Assembly: GCA_944392605.1 (NCBI GenBank)
Contig: CALXXE010000001.1
Span: 124,001-188,000 of the forward strand
Source of the DNA: an uncultured Clostridia bacterium
GTDB taxonomy: Bacteria; Bacillota; Clostridia; TANB77; CAG-508
Direction: 5' to 3'
Length of the DNA stretch: 64,000 nt
Shown: one piece after another, positions 26,649 to 36,171 of the stretch
Layout of the letters: each line of letters starts with the position of its first letter
Position numbering within the stretch: position 1 is the first letter of the stretch
Program-made: the position numbers and the translations under genes
Notes under the pieces: generated by a model
The model's database searches: none
Seen by the model: only the letters and a program-made list of their open reading frames with translations
What the model was told of the DNA's origin: nothing

Positions 26649-29003
26649 ATGGATATAAACTTAAAGAAATTAGAATTTGATAAAATAATAAATATATTAT
26701 TAGGATTCTGCATAACAGCAGAAGGAAAAGAACTTGCAAAGTATTTACTTCCAAAAACTGATTATAATGAAGTTCAAAAAAGCTTAAATGAAACAAAAGA
26801 AGCTGTTAGTTTAATGTATAAAAATTCAACACCTACTTTTTATGAATTTGAAGATATAAATTTAAGTATAAAAAACTTAGAAAGTGGTATATCACTATCT
26901 AGCTTAGCAATCTTAAATTTAAACAAAATCTTTAAAATGGCTTATGAACTAAAAAATTATTTTGATAAAGAATATATAGATGATTCTCAGTATCCTATTT
27001 TATCTGATTTATTTAACTTGTTATACACAAACAAAGGAATAATAGACGAAATAGCTAATTGTATATCAAATGAAGGGATAATTCAAGATAACGCATCAAC
27101 CACTCTAAAAGCTATTAGAAAAAACCAAAAAAATCTAGAACAAGATATACGTAACAAGTTAAATGACATGATTCATGGTAACTTTTCTAAATATCTTCAA
27201 GATAATATTATAACAATCAGAAACGATAGATTTGTTATACCTGTAAAAGAAGAATATCGAACTGAAGTAAAAGGATTTGTTCATGATATTTCTAATGCTG
27301 GTTCTACTCTATTTATTGAGCCTATATCTATTTTTGAAATGAATAATGATATAAATAAATTAAAATTAGAAGAAGAAATAGAAATAGAAAAGATTTTGCA
27401 AAAGCTTTCATTTCTATTTGAACCTTATATAGACGAATTAAAACAGGATGTAGAACTAATAGGAAGACTTGATTTCATATTTGCTAAAGCAAAATACTCT
27501 AAGAAAATCAATGGTATAACACCTATCTTAAACACTAATAAAGAAATAAACTTAAAAAACGCACGACATCCTTTAATTGATGAAAATAAAGTTGTGCCAA
27601 TTTCTTTAAATCTTGGCAATAATTTTTCTACACTACTAATTACAGGGCCAAATACTGGAGGAAAAACTGTTTCTTTAAAAACTATAGGCTTACTTACTTG
27701 TATGGCTTGCTCTGGATTAAATATCCCTGCAAGTGAAAATTCTAGCATATATGTATTTGATAAAATTTTTGCAGACATTGGTGATGACCAAAGTATATCA
27801 GATTCACTAAGTACCTTCTCATCTCACATGACAAACATAGTATCAATAATAAGAAATGCAAGCAAAAATTCTCTTATTTTAGTAGATGAATTAGGTTCAG
27901 GAACAGACCCTATAGAAGGTGCAAATCTTGCAATTAGTATTTTGGAATACTTACATAATCTAGGCACTTTAACAATTGCAACAACACACTACCAAGAATT
28001 AAAACAATATGCTTTAACAACTAAAGGATTTGAAAATGCTTCAGTTGAATTTAATGTAGATACCTTAACACCTACTTATCGTTTACTTGTCGGAATTCCT
28101 GGAAAAAGTAATGCTTTTGCAATAAGTAAAAATTTAGGATTACCAACTTCTATTATAGATAAAGCAAAATCTATGATGTCAAAAGAGCAAATAGATTTTG
28201 AAGAACTTCTAAAAAATATTTATGACCAAAAGTCAGAAATTGAAAAAGAAAAAGAAGAAATTAATAAAAAGCTAGAAAATATATCTAACTTAGAAAAATC
28301 ACTTATTTTAGATAATGAAAAATTACAAAAACAAGAACAAGATATCATAAATAAAGCAAAAGTTGAAGCAAGAAATATTTTATTAGACGCCAAAGAAGAA
28401 GCAAATGATATAATAAAAGAATTAAATAATATTTCAAGTACAAAATCTGCTGAAAATCTTAGAAATAAATTAAATAAGAAAATAAGTGACATACACACTT
28501 TAGAAAATAGTAAAAAAACTACTTTTTCAAACTCATTAGATGTAAATGATATAAAACCAAATATGACTGTATTTGTTAGAAAATTTAATAAAAACGGTAT
28601 CATACTTTCAAGACCTTCTAAATCAGATGAAGTGCAAGTACAAATTGGTATGATAAAAACTAATGTACCAGTTGATGAATTAGAAAAAGCACATAGTGAT
28701 AATTCTACTAAAGAAAAACCATTGACTTCAACATATTCTAATTTATCAAGAGCTAAAAATGTAAAATCTGAAATTAATGTTATTGGACTTAACGTAGAAG
28801 AAGCAGTCTTTGTAGTAGATAAGTTTTTAGATGACGCTTCACTTGCAAAACTTAACAATGTTAGAATAGTTCATGGTAAAGGAACTGGAAAATTAATGAA
28901 AGGAATTCATAAATTCTTAAAAACTAATCCACATGTAAAATCTTTTCGTTTAGGAACATATGGTGAAGGAGAAATGGGTGTTACAGTTGTAGAATTAAAA
29001 TAA
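26649..29003 (+). CDS. mutS2: Endonuclease MutS2
   Basis: A 784-residue protein. Start ATG 26649 behind AGGAGATTTTAAT; the frame to 26598 overlaps the promoter. Core and clamp helices 1-300, ATPase with GPNTGGKTV (Walker A) and LVDELGSGTDP (Walker B), a coiled coil (about 500-630), a KOW-like segment, and a C-terminal Smr nuclease domain (VIGLNVEEA..., HGKGTGKL). MutS2 suppresses recombination and, in Bacillus, splits collided ribosomes. Confidence 0.96.
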   Translation: MDINLKKLEFDKIINILLGFCITAEGKELAKYLLPKTDYNEVQKSLNETKEAVSLMYKNSTPTFYEFEDINLSIKNLESGISLSSLAILNLNKIFKMAYELKNYFDKEYIDDSQYPILSDLFNLLYTNKGIIDEIANCISNEGIIQDNASTTLKAIRKNQKNLEQDIRNKLNDMIHGNFSKYLQDNIITIRNDRFVIPVKEEYRTEVKGFVHDISNAGSTLFIEPISIFEMNNDINKLKLEEEIEIEKILQKLSFLFEPYIDELKQDVELIGRLDFIFAKAKYSKKINGITPILNTNKEINLKNARHPLIDENKVVPISLNLGNNFSTLLITGPNTGGKTVSLKTIGLLTCMACSGLNIPASENSSIYVFDKIFADIGDDQSISDSLSTFSSHMTNIVSIIRNASKNSLILVDELGSGTDPIEGANLAISILEYLHNLGTLTIATTHYQELKQYALTTKGFENASVEFNVDTLTPTYRLLVGIPGKSNAFAISKNLGLPTSIIDKAKSMMSKEQIDFEELLKNIYDQKSEIEKEKEEINKKLENISNLEKSLILDNEKLQKQEQDIINKAKVEARNILLDAKEEANDIIKELNNISSTKSAENLRNKLNKKISDIHTLENSKKTTFSNSLDVNDIKPNMTVFVRKFNKNGIILSRPSKSDEVQVQIGMIKTNVPVDELEKAHSDNSTKEKPLTSTYSNLSRAKNVKSEINVIGLNVEEAVFVVDKFLDDASLAKLNNVRIVHGKGTGKLMKGIHKFLKTNPHVKSFRLGTYGEGEMGVTVVELK

Positions 29004-29040
29004 GACAAATGAGAATAAAACTCATCTGTCTTGTTTTTTT
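29002..29040 (+). terminator. mutS2 terminator
   Basis: AAGACAAATGAG (29002-29013) pairs with CTCATCTGTCTT (29021-29032), followed by a seven-T run to 29040 that overlaps the end of ylmH. Confidence 0.85.
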
Positions 29041-29842
29041 ATACATATTTTTCAACAACAATTACTGTTCTTCCGCTTCTTGTCGTTCCATCAAATTCTT
29101 TTATTACAAATCTTCCCTTTCCTCTTATTGTAATAACATCATGTAATTTTATTTGTTTTGATAACTTAGTTTCATTTTGTCCATTTATAAAAACTCTTTC
29201 TTGAGCTATTATTTGTGCTGCTTTACTTCTTGATGTTCTAGCTAAATCTGATACTATATTATCTAGACGTAATGATGGTACAATTATTTTCACATCTTCT
29301 ATACGTATTTCCTTTTTTCTTAAATCTTTTAATTCTATTATATCTATTTTACTATTTTCAAACCTTGTAAGAGATGGTAGCTCTTTTTTTAATATTTCAG
29401 TAAAGTCTTCCATTACAATAATATCTGCACCAACATCAGCAACTAATATATCTCCTACTTTTTCTCTTCTTAAGCCTAATTTTACTATTCCACCCAAATA
29501 ATTTCTATGTGAATATTTTCCTTGTTCTTCTTCTCCTAATGTTACTCTAATTACTTTTAACATTTTAGAATAGTTTTTTTCTAACATATTATCATCATAT
29601 TTTTCTGGATATACTATTAAGACTTTTCTTTCTGCATCTTCATATCCACCATATAATTTATAATTTTCAAATTTTATTTTCTTTAAGAAGTTTTCTACTA
29701 ATGATATTTGATACATATCTAAAAAATCTGTATATTCTATTTTCTCTCTTGTTCTCATAAATTCTATTTTATCTAAGACTTGTGATAAGCAAATCTTATC
29801 TTCTTGTTTTCTATAATCCTTTAATAAGTCTTGTTTATTCAT
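29039..29842 (-). CDS. ylmH: YlmH-family S4-domain RNA-binding protein
   Basis: A 267-residue protein with a C-terminal S4 domain (VPSLRLDNIVSDLARTSRSKAAQIIAQERV.. in pieces at about 185-245) after an N-terminal YlmH domain (GGYEDAERKVLIVYP). YlmH binds stalled 50S-peptidyl-tRNA complexes and links to division in other Firmicutes. Its ATG overlaps the dxs stop by eight bases. Confidence 0.9.
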   Translation of the reverse strand: MNKQDLLKDYRKQEDKICLSQVLDKIEFMRTREKIEYTDFLDMYQISLVENFLKKIKFENYKLYGGYEDAERKVLIVYPEKYDDNMLEKNYSKMLKVIRVTLGEEEQGKYSHRNYLGGIVKLGLRREKVGDILVADVGADIIVMEDFTEILKKELPSLTRFENSKIDIIELKDLRKKEIRIEDVKIIVPSLRLDNIVSDLARTSRSKAAQIIAQERVFINGQNETKLSKQIKLHDVITIRGKGRFVIKEFDGTTRSGRTVIVVEKYV

Positions 29843-31748
29843 TATTCTCCCTTTCCTCTTTTAAATTTTCTCCTTTTTCTTTATTTTGTTTTTTATTAAA
29901 CTCTATTATATAATCATAAATTGATTTGCTATCTTGATGGTATAATTTTTCTAACTCTTCTACCGCACCATGTTTTATAAATTCATCTGGATACGCATAT
30001 GATTTTATTTTTATATCTTTTAAATCTTTATCCGTAATTAACTCTTTAACTGCTGTTCCTAATCCATCTATAATTGTACCATCTTCTATGGTTACTACAC
30101 ATTTTGTCTTTTCAATTGATTTAATTGCTGTTTCTTTATCTAATGGCTTTAAAAATCTTGCATTTATAACCTCTGCATCTATTTTTTCATCTTTTAGCAT
30201 ATTTGCAACTTCCATAGCTCTTGCAACAGTTTTTCCAATTGCAATAATACTTACATCTTTTCCGTCTTTTAGTATCTCTGCTTTTCCTGATTTTATTTCA
30301 TCATGTTTATCAAATGTTATCTTATTACTTTCTCCACCTCTAGGATATCTAATAACTACAGGCTTTTTCAAATCTACTGCATATTCCATCATATCTTCCA
30401 ATTCTTTAAAATCCTTTGGTGCCATAATTGTAAGATTTGGAACTAGCCTAAAGAATGCCATATCAAATTCACCTTGGTGTGTTTCTCCATCAGCTCCCAC
30501 AATTCCTGCTCTATCTACACACATAATAACAGGTAAATTTTGAATTGCTACATCATGTATTACTTGGTCATATGCTCTTTGATAAAATGATGAATATATC
30601 GGAACAAATGGTATTAATCCTTCTTTTGCCATACCTGCTGCTAGTCCTACTGCATGTTGTTCTGCTATTCCTATATCAAAAAATCTATTAGGAAATTCTT
30701 TTTGAAATTCACGAAGTCCTGTTCCATCCTTCATTGACGCTGTAATAGCAACTATGTTCTTATTTTTCTTAGCAAGTTTAATAAGCTTATCTCCAAATAC
30801 CTTAGAATAATCTTTTCCCTTCTTTCCTTTTACTTCTCCTGTTTCTATATCAAAAGGACTCGTTGCATGATATTTATCTGGATTTTTCTCTGCTATTTCA
30901 TATCCTTTTCCTTTTTTGGTCAAAACATGTAAAAGTACAGGTCCATCTAATTCTTTTGTTATTTTAAGCATTCTTTCTAACTCTTCTATATTATGACCAT
31001 CTACTGGGCCTAAATAACGAAACCCTATATCTTCAAAAAACATTTTAGGAATTATTAATTGTTTTATACTTCTTTTTACTCTTTGAACTATTTTAACAAA
31101 TGGTTTTCCTACAACTGGAATTTTATTTATCATGTTTTTTATTGAGACACTTGATTTAGTATAAGTTCTTTTTGTCCTTAGCTTACTTAAAAGCATATTC
31201 ATTCCACCAATATTTTTAGATATACTCATCTCATTATCATTTAATATAACTGTCATCCTTGTTCCGCTATATCCTGCATCATTTAATGCTTCTAATGCCA
31301 TACCACCAGTTAATGCTCCATCTCCTATTACAGCAATTACTGAATTATTTTTACCTTCTATATCTCTTGCTCTTGCCATTCCTAATGCTGCTGATATTGA
31401 TGTACTACTATGCCCTGTATTAAAGCAATCCGCCTCTGATTCATTTGTTTTTGGAAAACCTGCTATTCCATTTAGTTTTCTTAAAGTATCCATTTTGTCT
31501 TTTCTTCCGGTAAGTATTTTATGAACATAGGCTTGATGTCCTACATCCCATACTATTTTATCCTCCGGCACATTGAACACACTATGAAGTGCTATTGTAA
31601 GTTCTACCACTCCTAAATTTGATGCTAGATGTCCACCATTTTCTGATACTATCTCTAATATAAATTTTCTTATATCTTCTGCTAATACTTTTTTATCTTC
31701 TAAACTTAAATTTTTTAAATCTTCTGTCGAATTTACTTTTTCTAACAT
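29835..31748 (-). CDS. dxs: 1-deoxy-D-xylulose-5-phosphate synthase
   Basis: A 637-residue TPP enzyme that starts the MEP isoprenoid pathway from pyruvate and glyceraldehyde-3-P. Start ATG 31748 (MLEKVNSTEDLKNLS) behind AGGTG. Visible motifs: GGHLASNLG, WDVGHQAYVHK, GDGALTGGMALEALN..NDNEMS (TPP binding), DVGIAEQHAV-like (FFDIGIAEQHAVGLAAG) and DRAGIVGADGETHQG. Confidence 0.97.
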   Translation of the reverse strand: MLEKVNSTEDLKNLSLEDKKVLAEDIRKFILEIVSENGGHLASNLGVVELTIALHSVFNVPEDKIVWDVGHQAYVHKILTGRKDKMDTLRKLNGIAGFPKTNESEADCFNTGHSSTSISAALGMARARDIEGKNNSVIAVIGDGALTGGMALEALNDAGYSGTRMTVILNDNEMSISKNIGGMNMLLSKLRTKRTYTKSSVSIKNMINKIPVVGKPFVKIVQRVKRSIKQLIIPKMFFEDIGFRYLGPVDGHNIEELERMLKITKELDGPVLLHVLTKKGKGYEIAEKNPDKYHATSPFDIETGEVKGKKGKDYSKVFGDKLIKLAKKNKNIVAITASMKDGTGLREFQKEFPNRFFDIGIAEQHAVGLAAGMAKEGLIPFVPIYSSFYQRAYDQVIHDVAIQNLPVIMCVDRAGIVGADGETHQGEFDMAFFRLVPNLTIMAPKDFKELEDMMEYAVDLKKPVVIRYPRGGESNKITFDKHDEIKSGKAEILKDGKDVSIIAIGKTVARAMEVANMLKDEKIDAEVINARFLKPLDKETAIKSIEKTKCVVTIEDGTIIDGLGTAVKELITDKDLKDIKIKSYAYPDEFIKHGAVEELEKLYHQDSKSIYDYIIEFNKKQNKEKGENLKEERENNE

Positions 31749-31782
31749 ATCTTTACACCTGCTTTTTTCCATTAGTCCTTAT

Positions 31783-31811
31783 ATTATATCATCTTTGTCA
31801 AATATGGTAAA
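31783..31811 (-). promoter_or_regulatory. Probable dxs-ylmH promoter
   Basis: Minus-strand TTTACC (31806-31811), 17-base spacer, TATAAT (31783-31788), 34 bases before the dxs start. The -35 matches consensus at four of six positions. Confidence 0.5.
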
Positions 31812-31866
31812 GTTTTTATTCTTTTCAAGAAAGTTAGATATCTTACTATACTAATAACGCACTCAA

Positions 31867-31893
31867 AAACAAGCCTTAATTAAAGGCTTGTTT
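31867..31893 (-). terminator. spoIVB terminator
   Basis: AAACAAGCCTT (31867-31877) and AAGGCTTGTTT (31883-31893) form a perfect stem directly after the spoIVB stop, followed on the minus strand by TTGAG. Confidence 0.8.
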
Positions 31894-31894
31894 A

Positions 31895-32770
31895 TTATTC
31901 AACTTCTCTTGATTGCTTTAACATTATATCAGCAAAAACTCCATATCCTTCTTCAGGATTATCTACTAATACATGTGTTACTGCTCCTACAAATTTCCCA
32001 TTTTGAATTATGGGTGAACCTGACATTCCCTGAATTATTCCTCCTGTCTTTTCTAAAAGCCTTTCGTCTGTTACCCTTATTTCCATACTTTTATTATCAT
32101 AATTATTGTTTTTAAATATTTTTTCTATCTCTATTTCATATTCTTGTGGTGTGTCATTATCTAAACTACATAGGATAGTTGCTTTTCCTGTTTTTATTTC
32201 ATCTCTTGTTGCAACTTCCATTTCTTTAGATGTGTCTATATTTAGTCCCGAAAGATTGTCCACCGTTCCATATATTCCAAATCTAGTATTTTTACTAATT
32301 AATCCTATATTTTCTTGGTTTTCTATAGTTCCCTGTATTTTTCCAGGAGTTCCACTTTCTCCTTTTGTTATGCTTAATATTCTAGTTGTTACAAATTCTC
32401 CTGATGCTATATCTATTAGCTCTCCTGTATCTATGTCTGATATTCCATGTCCTAACGCTCCAAATGTTTTTGTAGAAGGCTCATAGAAAGTAACAGTTCC
32501 AACACCTGCTGCACTATCTCTTACCCATAATCCTAATTTATATTCATCATCATTCATTTTTACAGGTGTTATACTACATTCTTTTGTTTCTTGTTCATGT
32601 ACATATTCTACTTTTATTTCTTTTCCTCCTGACATATTTACTGTCTCTATCAATTCATCTGTTGAATCTATCTGTGTATTATTTACTTTTATTATTCTAT
32701 CTCCCTCTTCTATACCACTATTTTCATATGGCTTATACTTTTTATTATCTTCTCCTTCTATTTCAGACAT
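31895..32770 (-). CDS. spoIVB: SpoIVB peptidase, C-terminal part (PDZ and S55 protease) after a CGG frame break
   Basis: A 291-codon frame whose first ATG (MSEIEGEDNKKYKPYENSG) lacks a proper ribosome site and falls inside what should be the middle of SpoIVB. It holds the PDZ domain (GIEEGDRIIKVNN) and the serine protease core: FGALGHGISD (catalytic His) and QGMSGSPII (catalytic Ser). Joined to the preceding frame by a +1 shift at CGG 32772-32774 it gives one 410-residue protein from 33128 to 31895, close to the length of B. subtilis SpoIVB. SpoIVB, secreted from the forespore, activates pro-sigma-K processing. Confidence 0.85.
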   Translation of the reverse strand: MSEIEGEDNKKYKPYENSGIEEGDRIIKVNNTQIDSTDELIETVNMSGGKEIKVEYVHEQETKECSITPVKMNDDEYKLGLWVRDSAAGVGTVTFYEPSTKTFGALGHGISDIDTGELIDIASGEFVTTRILSITKGESGTPGKIQGTIENQENIGLISKNTRFGIYGTVDNLSGLNIDTSKEMEVATRDEIKTGKATILCSLDNDTPQEYEIEIEKIFKNNNYDNKSMEIRVTDERLLEKTGGIIQGMSGSPIIQNGKFVGAVTHVLVDNPEEGYGVFADIMLKQSREVE

Positions 32771-33128
32771 TCCGAACTACTAAAACACCATTAGTATAAA
32801 GCTTCACACCTGCAATACTACCAACAGGTATTACTGTTGTTTTCGGTATTACATCTAAATTTACTTCTTTAATTGGTATTGTATTAAATAAACTTACTTC
32901 TATTTTTGAATTTCCAACTTCTTCACTCAATTTATTTCCATCACTTGATGAAGCTTCCACAGTTTCGTTATTCTCTCCTTTTACTTGCATTCCAAACAAC
33001 GTTCTAAAAGAAATATCTTCTCCTTCAAAAACAACTATTTCTTCAGGAATATGTTCTATTACTAAGATATAACAAAAAACAACCATCAAAAAAAATACTA
33101 ATAACAGCATTTTAAAAACTCTTTTCAT
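32763..33128 (-). CDS. spoIVB: SpoIVB, N-terminal part (membrane anchor) before the CGG frame break
   Basis: A 121-codon frame with a good start (AAGGAGAATTTTT then ATG). Residues 7-25 are a signal anchor, followed by the N-terminal SpoIVB region ending VIPKTTVIPVGSIAGVKLYT and GVLVV. Three codons after the in-frame CGG it stops (CGG AAT GTC TGA). In SpoIVB homologues, as I recall them, GVLVV is followed by Gly; skipping the C of CGG gives GGA (Gly) and then MSEIEG, exactly continuing the protein. See the recoding site entry. Confidence 0.85.
   Translation of the reverse strand: MKRVFKMLLLVFFLMVVFCYILVIEHIPEEIVVFEGEDISFRTLFGMQVKGENNETVEASSSDGNKLSEEVGNSKIEVSLFNTIPIKEVNLDVIPKTTVIPVGSIAGVKLYTNGVLVVRNV
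32772..32774 (-). other. CGG recoding (+1 frameshift) site in spoIVB
   Basis: Minus strand reads GTA GTT C|GGA ATG TCT GAA. Frame 0 meets CGG and then TGA two codons later. Skipping C restores the SpoIVB frame with Gly. Site 1 of 4. Confidence 0.75.
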
Positions 33129-33192
33129 AAAAATTCTCCTTAAAATAACTATTATTAGTATTTACATTTTTTTATTTTATATACTTTTTATT

Positions 33193-34806
33193 TTACCAAT
33201 CTGTCGTAATTGGATTTGATCTAAACATACTAAATCGCTCTCTACCCAGGGCTGTAAAATATACTTGCGCTAATGTTCCTCCTCCTTGATCTTCCATATA
33301 TTCATAGATATTTTCTACCGTATTTGATCCTGATTGTGTTACTACTGATGAATAACATGCCATTTCTGCATGAGGATAATAATATTGTACATTAGCTGTT
33401 CCGTCTGACGTAGATTTTCTTTCAAAATCTATGTTAAAATATCCTCTAACAATATTACTATTTCCAATTAAATCTTCGTCTGTTGCTCTGTGATATTGTC
33501 CATCTGTAGTAGTAATATATATTGAATCAAGATTTACAACTTCCTCTGTTTTTGTATTTGTTACTATTGAATAACCATTATATATTTTTCCACCAATACT
33601 TAGTCCTTGCATAAAACTAATTATTGATACATTATTTAATATTTTTTCCCATTCATCTTCTTTTAATTCAGGCATTTGGAAATTTGCAGTTACTCCTGAA
33701 TAATTATTATAGTTTGCAATTGCTATTGAAAGATTTTTCTCAATAGTATAACGTATTACTGCTAATCTATGTTGATTAAATAATGAATTTGGATCCTCAA
33801 TTGAATCTGCCCATCCAGCCTGATTTGTAAAAATTGGAAGACTTTGTCCAAATACATCTCCTATTGGCGTTCCATCTTCGTCATAAGCCATTCCCGTAGT
33901 TATTCCACTTAAGTTATCTCTTACCCAATTTGTAAATTCCAAGGCATTTTGATAATATTCTAATGCCGACGTATTTTCTGTGTCATATTGATTATTTGTT
34001 GGATATACTGTATTAGTAAGTATAGAAAACCATTTATTATCAGGATTACTTGGGTCAGTATTATAATATTTAACTCCATTTACTTTATCACAAACATAAT
34101 CACCTTCAAATGAAACATAGTTACCATTAGTATCTTCATCATAAGCTATAAGGTGTTCTGTCAAGTTATTCTCCGAAGTAATTGTACTTCCTCTATATGT
34201 TATACTAGTATCACTCACACTAGAAAAATTACTTGGCTCTAACAAATATCCTGTTTTATAAGTAGGTTCCCCTCTTACGGTTCCTTCTACTGTTATACAG
34301 TTATCTAAAGTATACGTTATTACTACATCTGTTGAACCATCTATATATCTACAACTATAATGAACATATGGTCTTAAACCATAAATTTTATCGCCATCAT
34401 GGTATGTTGCACCTGATGAAGAATCTTTATCTTCATTAATTGTATTAGTAAAAGATGTATATATATAATACCCATCATACATTGTATAAACAATTGCTGG
34501 CACATACTCTTGTAAAATATCCTTATCATATCCTGACATATTGAAATTACTTGCTACAGAATTAAAAAAAGTATTAACAGACGCTTCTATATCCCTTATT
34601 TTTGAATTTGCTAAATCAGATGACCCGCTATTTACAGTGTTCAACTGAAATGCTTTTAATGCATCATATGTAGCATTTGTTAATTTTGTATCATACGATA
34701 TTTGTAATTCCAAAGTTTGGATTTGATTTTGTACATATGTAGTTAAGACCATAGAAATTGGTAACATTATTATAATAAAGATTACTGCCAAATTTTGTAT
34801 TTTCAT
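33193..34806 (-). CDS. Large surface protein with N-terminal helix, last gene of the Tad-like locus
   Basis: A 537-residue protein: residues 1-26 (MKIQNLAVIFIIIMLPISMV) form a leaderless membrane segment like a TadE/TadG or pilin stem, the rest a long Tyr/Asn/Ser/Thr-rich external region. Short motifs include FTNWVRDNLSG, TIEKNLSIAIANYNNYSG and, near the C-terminus, ALGRERFSMFRSN. No catalytic motif seen. It resembles a TadG-like or tip/adhesin component by position and topology. A 13-bp hairpin precedes it, so its level may differ from the genes upstream. Confidence 0.75.
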   Translation of the reverse strand: MKIQNLAVIFIIIMLPISMVLTTYVQNQIQTLELQISYDTKLTNATYDALKAFQLNTVNSGSSDLANSKIRDIEASVNTFFNSVASNFNMSGYDKDILQEYVPAIVYTMYDGYYIYTSFTNTINEDKDSSSGATYHDGDKIYGLRPYVHYSCRYIDGSTDVVITYTLDNCITVEGTVRGEPTYKTGYLLEPSNFSSVSDTSITYRGSTITSENNLTEHLIAYDEDTNGNYVSFEGDYVCDKVNGVKYYNTDPSNPDNKWFSILTNTVYPTNNQYDTENTSALEYYQNALEFTNWVRDNLSGITTGMAYDEDGTPIGDVFGQSLPIFTNQAGWADSIEDPNSLFNQHRLAVIRYTIEKNLSIAIANYNNYSGVTANFQMPELKEDEWEKILNNVSIISFMQGLSIGGKIYNGYSIVTNTKTEEVVNLDSIYITTTDGQYHRATDEDLIGNSNIVRGYFNIDFERKSTSDGTANVQYYYPHAEMACYSSVVTQSGSNTVENIYEYMEDQGGGTLAQVYFTALGRERFSMFRSNPITTDW

Positions 34807-34834
34807 AAAAATCTTTCCTTTTGTATTATAAAAT

Positions 34835-34863
34835 TAGCTTGTAATATAAAATATTACAAGCTA
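34835..34863 (-). terminator. Strong hairpin inside the Tad-like operon
   Basis: TAGCTTGTAATAT (34835-34847) and ATATTACAAGCTA (34851-34863) form a perfect 13-base stem with a three-base loop, followed on the minus strand by ATTTTATAA. Likely a partial terminator or 3' mRNA stabiliser between the 180-residue gene and the 537-residue gene. Confidence 0.7.
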
Positions 34864-34879
34864 GTAAGTTTATTCTTTA

Positions 34880-35422
34880 TTAGTTTCCAGCTCCATTTGC
34901 TGTAACTATACCAGCATGTTCCGCTGCAATTGTATATGTATCATTTCCTGTAACTTTATAGAAAAAGTTCTTAAGCTGTTGTGATAATGTTGAGTTTGTA
35001 TTTCTTACACTAGCTGAGAAAATATCTCCCTCTTTTAACGCTAATACTACATTTTTTCCATTTTCAGTTCTATCTATCTCATCTAATATTTGAGATGTAT
35101 ACATTGTATAATATACGTTTTCTCCTATTTTAGTTGATTCTGTTTGAGTTGTTTTCTTTCCTGGATTTTCGTCTAGAACTTGTAATTCCATTTCAACTTC
35201 ATAACTATTTCCAGTTGCTGCAAGTGTTTGTACAAAAGTATTATATTTATCAATAGATAATCTTCCTGTTGTTCTTACATCATCAACAAACTCTGTTGTT
35301 GCTGTTTCAACTGATAATTGTGAAACATCGTCAGTTCTATCTGACATAGTCATTAACGGAAATATAAACATTAGAACTGCAGCTAATACTATGGCTATTA
35401 CTGTAATTAATGTATCTCCCAT
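34880..35422 (-). CDS. Pilin-like / minor pseudopilin protein of Tad-like locus
   Basis: A 180-residue protein with MGDTLITVIAIVLAAVLMFIF as an N-terminal helix without leader peptide, then a periplasm-equivalent (external) domain. The VEMELQVLDENPGKKTT and VYYTMYTSQILDEIDRTE stretches recall the beta-rich heads of minor pilins. Good site AAGGAGG before ATG 35422. No database family recognised; role inferred from the operon. Confidence 0.7.
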   Translation of the reverse strand: MGDTLITVIAIVLAAVLMFIFPLMTMSDRTDDVSQLSVETATTEFVDDVRTTGRLSIDKYNTFVQTLAATGNSYEVEMELQVLDENPGKKTTQTESTKIGENVYYTMYTSQILDEIDRTENGKNVVLALKEGDIFSASVRNTNSTLSQQLKNFFYKVTGNDTYTIAAEHAGIVTANGAGN

Positions 35423-35451
35423 TTTATCCTCCTTCGGTATTAATATACCTT

Positions 35452-36138
35452 TTAAAATTGTATTGTATAGGTTATTACTCTTTTTAATGTTAAATTTGCT
35501 TCTGGTACACTTGAAGTATCATCATCAGTTGGCAATCCTGGAGTTGATGTTGTGTCATCATCACCAGATGCTTCTTCTTGATAATATAAACCTATACTCT
35601 CTTTAAACTTATAATTATTCTCTTTAATTATATCATATAAGCCCTTAGAATTCAATATTATTCCCGAATTTCTCTTGAAATTCTCCTGAACCTCACTAAA
35701 GTTTACGCCATTTATTTTGTTTAAATTACTTCCATATAATATTGCCATAAGAAACAATTCTTTTTGCTCGTCAGTTCCAATTGTTTGTTTTTCCAAGTCA
35801 ATTTCATATATTGGCTCATAATCACTTAATGTTCCTTCTTTTCTTTTTTGAAATAATCCATCATCACCAATATACGCATATGTAGTATCATCAAATACAA
35901 TCTTATAGTTTTCTCTATATGCCTTATATATTGAAGGTACTATACTTTCTAAACCTACTATTCTTTCTGTATTTCCATTATCTTCAACATAAGTATAATC
36001 ATATTCCCTATCATTATAACCTATTATCAGTTGAGATACTTGTCTTACTTGACCAAAGGAGTTGATAGCTATGGTTAATGCTAAAACAAATATTAATACG
36101 GCTGCTGCCATTTGCAGAGCATCTGCTGCATTCTCCAT
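35452..36138 (-). CDS. MENA-type pilin-like protein (228 residues)
   Basis: Starts MENAADALQMAAAVLIFVLAL: the MENA start and immediate 20-residue helix shared with three neighbours. A large acidic head follows (IGYNDREYDYTYVEDNG..., LYYQEEASGDDD) ending in a beta strand TLKRVITYTIQF. No prepilin-peptidase site (Gly/Ala before the helix) is present. AGGAGGGGG precedes the start. Likely a pilus or pseudopilus subunit. Confidence 0.72.
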   Translation of the reverse strand: MENAADALQMAAAVLIFVLALTIAINSFGQVRQVSQLIIGYNDREYDYTYVEDNGNTERIVGLESIVPSIYKAYRENYKIVFDDTTYAYIGDDGLFQKRKEGTLSDYEPIYEIDLEKQTIGTDEQKELFLMAILYGSNLNKINGVNFSEVQENFKRNSGIILNSKGLYDIIKENNYKFKESIGLYYQEEASGDDDTTSTPGLPTDDDTSSVPEANLTLKRVITYTIQF

Positions 36139-36171
36139 AAATACCCCCTCCTTTCTTATCCTTTAATTTCA

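Noticed and set aside
32763-33128. Explaining the four broken genes as sequencing errors
   Set aside because: Errors would not be expected to make the same CGG codon four times and nowhere else; kept only as a test condition.
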